From Lachnospiraceae bacterium UBA3643 (GTDB lineage: Bacteria > Bacillota > Clostridia > Lachnospirales > Lachnospiraceae), in NCBI GenBank assembly GCA_002373855.1, contig DFKO01000054.1:1-5830 (forward strand): a stretch of DNA of 5,830 nucleotides, given 5' to 3'. The notes beneath the pieces are model-generated. The model saw only the letters and a program-made list of their open reading frames with translations. It ran no database searches and was not told the origin of the DNA. A program made the position numbers and the translations under genes. Shown in pieces: positions 4,750 through 5,830 of this stretch; position 1 is the stretch's first letter, and every line of letters starts with the position of its first letter.

Positions 4750-4778
4750 TTGATATTATACCACACTTTTCCTATAAT
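4750..4778 (+). promoter_or_regulatory. Near-consensus sigma-A promoter for truA (distal)
   Basis: TTGATA (4750-4755), exactly 17 bases, TATAAT (4773-4778). Transcription would start near 4785, leaving an AT-rich leader of about 120 bases before truA. Its -35 box overlaps the last base of the divergent -10 box at 4755-4760, so both promoters cannot be occupied together. Confidence 0.7.
4755..4763 (-). promoter_or_regulatory. Extended -10 promoter for the small gene
   Basis: The minus strand reads TGGTATAAT, a TGn extension plus a perfect -10 box, 32 bases before the small gene's ATG. The -35 position (4778-4783, ACATAA) is poor, which fits an extended -10 promoter or one helped by an activator. 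It shares position 4755 with the -35 box of the opposite promoter. Confidence 0.65.
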
Positions 4779-4796
4779 TATGTGAACAATATGTGA
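4779..4796 (+). repeat. Two TATGTGA heptamers 11 bp apart in the divergent region
   Basis: TATGTGA occurs at 4779-4785 and 4790-4796, one helical turn apart and in the same orientation, directly after the + strand -10 box and over the -35 position of the minus promoter. This is the placing expected for an operator, but no regulator is identified. Confidence 0.4.
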
Positions 4797-4845
4797 TAAA
4801 AAATCAATTTTTTCTTCTTTCACACATTGAATAATACCATTTTTT

Positions 4846-4873
4846 ATGACAAAAATACAGACAAAAATATAAA
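4846..4873 (+). promoter_or_regulatory. Candidate proximal promoter for truA
   Basis: ATGACA (4846-4851), 16 bases, TATAAA (4868-4873), each one mismatch from consensus. The start would be near 4880, about 26 bases before the ATG. In DNA this AT-rich such matches arise easily, so it ranks below the distal promoter. Confidence 0.4.
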
Positions 4874-4905
4874 TTTACATAATTTAGAAAGATAAAATAT
4901 AACCC

Positions 4906-5658
4906 ATGTCCAAAATAAGTAAAAATAATTATAAGTTAACCATATCATATGACGGATCGAGATACTACGGATGGGAGCATCAGCCGGATAAAGATACGAT
5001 ACAGGGCAAGCTGGAATCTGTGATATCAAAACTGACCGGAACAGAGACGGAAGTGATCGGTGCCGGCCGGACGGATGCCGGAGTACATGCAAAGGGAATG
5101 GTGGCAAATGCCGTTATCACTACCGATATGAGCGAGCAGTTATTAAAAGAGCAGATAAACAGATACCTGCCGGATGATATAAGCGTAACCGATCTTAAAA
5201 TTGCTGGGGAACGTTTCCATGCAAGATACAAAGCCGTCGGTAAGACATACCGATACACATGCTACTACGGAGAAAACAAACCCGTATTTGACAGGAAATA
5301 TTTATACAGGCTGGATCTGGAACCTGATCTGGAAAAAATGATTAAAGCTGCAGAATATCTCACCGGCGAACATGATTATGCATCCTTTTGCAGTAATCCG
5401 AAAATGAAAAAGTCAACCGTCAGAATAGTTGATAAGATAGATATTAAAAAGAAAAGCGGATATATCACTTTTACATATCACGGAACAGGTTTTCTCCAGC
5501 ACATGGTCAGGATACTGACAGGTACCCTCCTTGAAGTCGGCTATGGAAAGAGAACCCCGGAGAGTATCCCCGCACTTATTGATGCAAAGGACAGGAAACT
5601 CGCCGGTTTTACAGCTCCTGCCCAGGGGCTGTGCCTGATATCCGTAGATTACAACTGA
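4906..5658 (+). CDS. truA: tRNA pseudouridine(38-40) synthase TruA
   Basis: A 250-residue enzyme of normal length (about 245-270). TruA isomerises uridine to pseudouridine at positions 38, 39 and 40 in the anticodon stem-loop of many tRNAs, acting as a homodimer in the cytosol. The first half has the ISYDGSRYYGW opening (13-23), TIQGKLE (31-37) and GAGRTDAGVHA (52-62) with catalytic D57; the stacking Tyr is in KTYRYTCY (113-120). The second half has KKSTVRIVDKI (168-178) and GTGFLQHMVRILTGTLLEVG (193-212), the active-site closing segment with R202. All expected motifs are intact. The ATG is the first possible start and agrees with family N-termini; the SD is poor (AGAAAG at 4886-4891, 14 bases away), unusual beside neighbours with strong sites. 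It is transcribed alone, diverging from the small gene and converging on a tRNA-Leu gene, with a shared terminator between. Confidence 0.97.
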   Translation: MSKISKNNYKLTISYDGSRYYGWEHQPDKDTIQGKLESVISKLTGTETEVIGAGRTDAGVHAKGMVANAVITTDMSEQLLKEQINRYLPDDISVTDLKIAGERFHARYKAVGKTYRYTCYYGENKPVFDRKYLYRLDLEPDLEKMIKAAEYLTGEHDYASFCSNPKMKKSTVRIVDKIDIKKKSGYITFTYHGTGFLQHMVRILTGTLLEVGYGKRTPESIPALIDAKDRKLAGFTAPAQGLCLISVDYN

Positions 5659-5725
5659 TCCCGGATATGACAAAATACATTATTCTTTTTCATAAAACAA
5701 AAGCCAAAACAATTCAAGAAATAAT

Positions 5726-5771
5726 AAAAAAACTCGAAAGCCTTGATACTTAAGGTTTTTCGAGCTTTTTT
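5726..5771. terminator. Bidirectional terminator between truA and the tRNA-Leu gene
   Basis: CTCGAAA (5733-5739) pairs with TTTCGAG (5758-5764) and CCTT (5741-5744) with AAGG (5752-5755) around a 7-base loop, with a small internal mismatch. Six T follow on the plus strand (5766-5771) and seven A precede (5726-5732), giving a T-tail on the minus strand too. It can end truA transcripts from the left and tRNA transcripts from the right. Confidence 0.88.
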
Positions 5772-5782
5772 GTTTAATATAG

Positions 5783-5830
5783 TGCCGGCGACGGGAATCG
5801 GACCCGTACTGTATTTCTACAACAGGATTT
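5783..5830 (-). tRNA. tRNA-Leu, 3' part only (anticodon probably UAA or CAA), runs off the window
   Basis: On the minus strand the window starts in the anticodon loop (AAA, positions 36-38), then TCCTG (3' anticodon stem), a long class II variable arm with TGTA/TACA closed by a GAAA tetraloop, the T-arm ACGGG/CCCGT with loop TCCGATT, the acceptor strand CGCCGGC and discriminator A. Only Leu, Ser and Tyr have such variable arms in bacteria; base 36 = A allows Leu UUR, Ser UCN or Tyr. The acceptor implies a 5' GCCGGCG, typical of tRNA-Leu, and discriminator A agrees. CCA is not encoded (CTA follows). The T-loop has C at position 55 instead of U. The anticodon itself is outside the window, so UAA versus CAA is undecided. 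Confidence 0.85.

Noticed and set aside
4405..4785. 126-codon open frame on the plus strand across the small gene
   Set aside because: No SD, hydrophobic and Cys/Leu/Phe-rich as expected of the antisense of a Lys/Glu-rich gene, and it runs over the luxS leader and the divergent promoters.
4874..4903. Promoter right before truA giving a leaderless mRNA (TTTACA with TATAAC)
   Set aside because: Its start point would fall inside or after the ATG, and an upstream near-consensus promoter explains expression better.
4980..5258. Minus-strand open frames opposite truA (also 4844-5107 and 5413-5673)
   Set aside because: Antisense shadows of a fully conserved truA; no SD or promoter in the right place.
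1..5830. Mobile element, CRISPR, phage or toxin-antitoxin module
   Set aside because: No transposase, integrase, spaced repeats, attachment-like duplication at the tRNA, or toxin motif is visible; the tRNA 3' end is not duplicated within the window.

Overview
The window reads as chromosomal housekeeping DNA from a low-to-mid GC Gram-positive anaerobe (Bacillota, class Clostridia, most likely Lachnospiraceae). The reasons are strong AGGAGG-type Shine-Dalgarno sites, sigma-A-like promoters in AT-rich gaps, U-tailed hairpin terminators, a CheY of the Gram-positive/Thermotoga type, a LuxS/MTAN pair, an ECF sigma gene followed by an RsgI-like anti-sigma gene, and Ser-Val-Ser-Glu-Asn repeats in an extracytoplasmic tail. 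The family assignment is inference from protein style; no alignment was run. No mobile element, CRISPR array, phage gene or integrase is visible.

Layout, left to right. (1) 1-80, minus: the first 26-27 codons of deoD (purine-nucleoside phosphorylase) with its SD and a -10 box. (2) 172-198: a terminator closing a minus-strand cluster read right to left: a cytidylate kinase-like gene (2566-1967), an ECF-type sigma factor (1887-1309) and an RsgI-like membrane anti-sigma factor (1296-220). Sigma and anti-sigma are 12 nt apart and the anti-sigma SD overlaps the sigma stop codon, so they are surely one regulatory unit. (3) 2700-2727: a strong terminator closing a second minus-strand series: a 65-residue unknown protein (4722-4525), luxS (4420-3941), mtnN (3916-3218) and cheY (3108-2749). 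luxS and mtnN are 24 nt apart and together detoxify S-adenosylhomocysteine, recycling homocysteine and giving the AI-2 precursor DPD. Both begin with TTG. cheY has its own good promoter, but no terminator separates it from mtnN. (4) 4723-4905: an AT-rich divergent intergenic region whose two promoters overlap at the core-element level. (5) 4906-5658, plus: truA (tRNA pseudouridine 38-40 synthase). (6) 5726-5771: a terminator usable from both sides, between truA and the 3' half of a tRNA-Leu gene (5783-5830, minus) that runs off the window.

Most genes here are ordinary. The points most worth a second look are: the pairing of a compact ECF sigma with an RsgI-type Asn-Pro self-cleavage domain carrying an acidic SVSEN tail; a 9-bp hairpin immediately before the luxS SD that every luxS transcript must cross unless it starts there; the shared TTG starts of luxS and mtnN; the unknown small protein with a 14-nt in-frame duplication at its N-terminus; the interlocked divergent promoters next to two TATGTGA heptamers one helical turn apart; and a tRNA-Leu whose T-loop has C where U55 is expected. 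I found no convincing wholly new multi-gene system.
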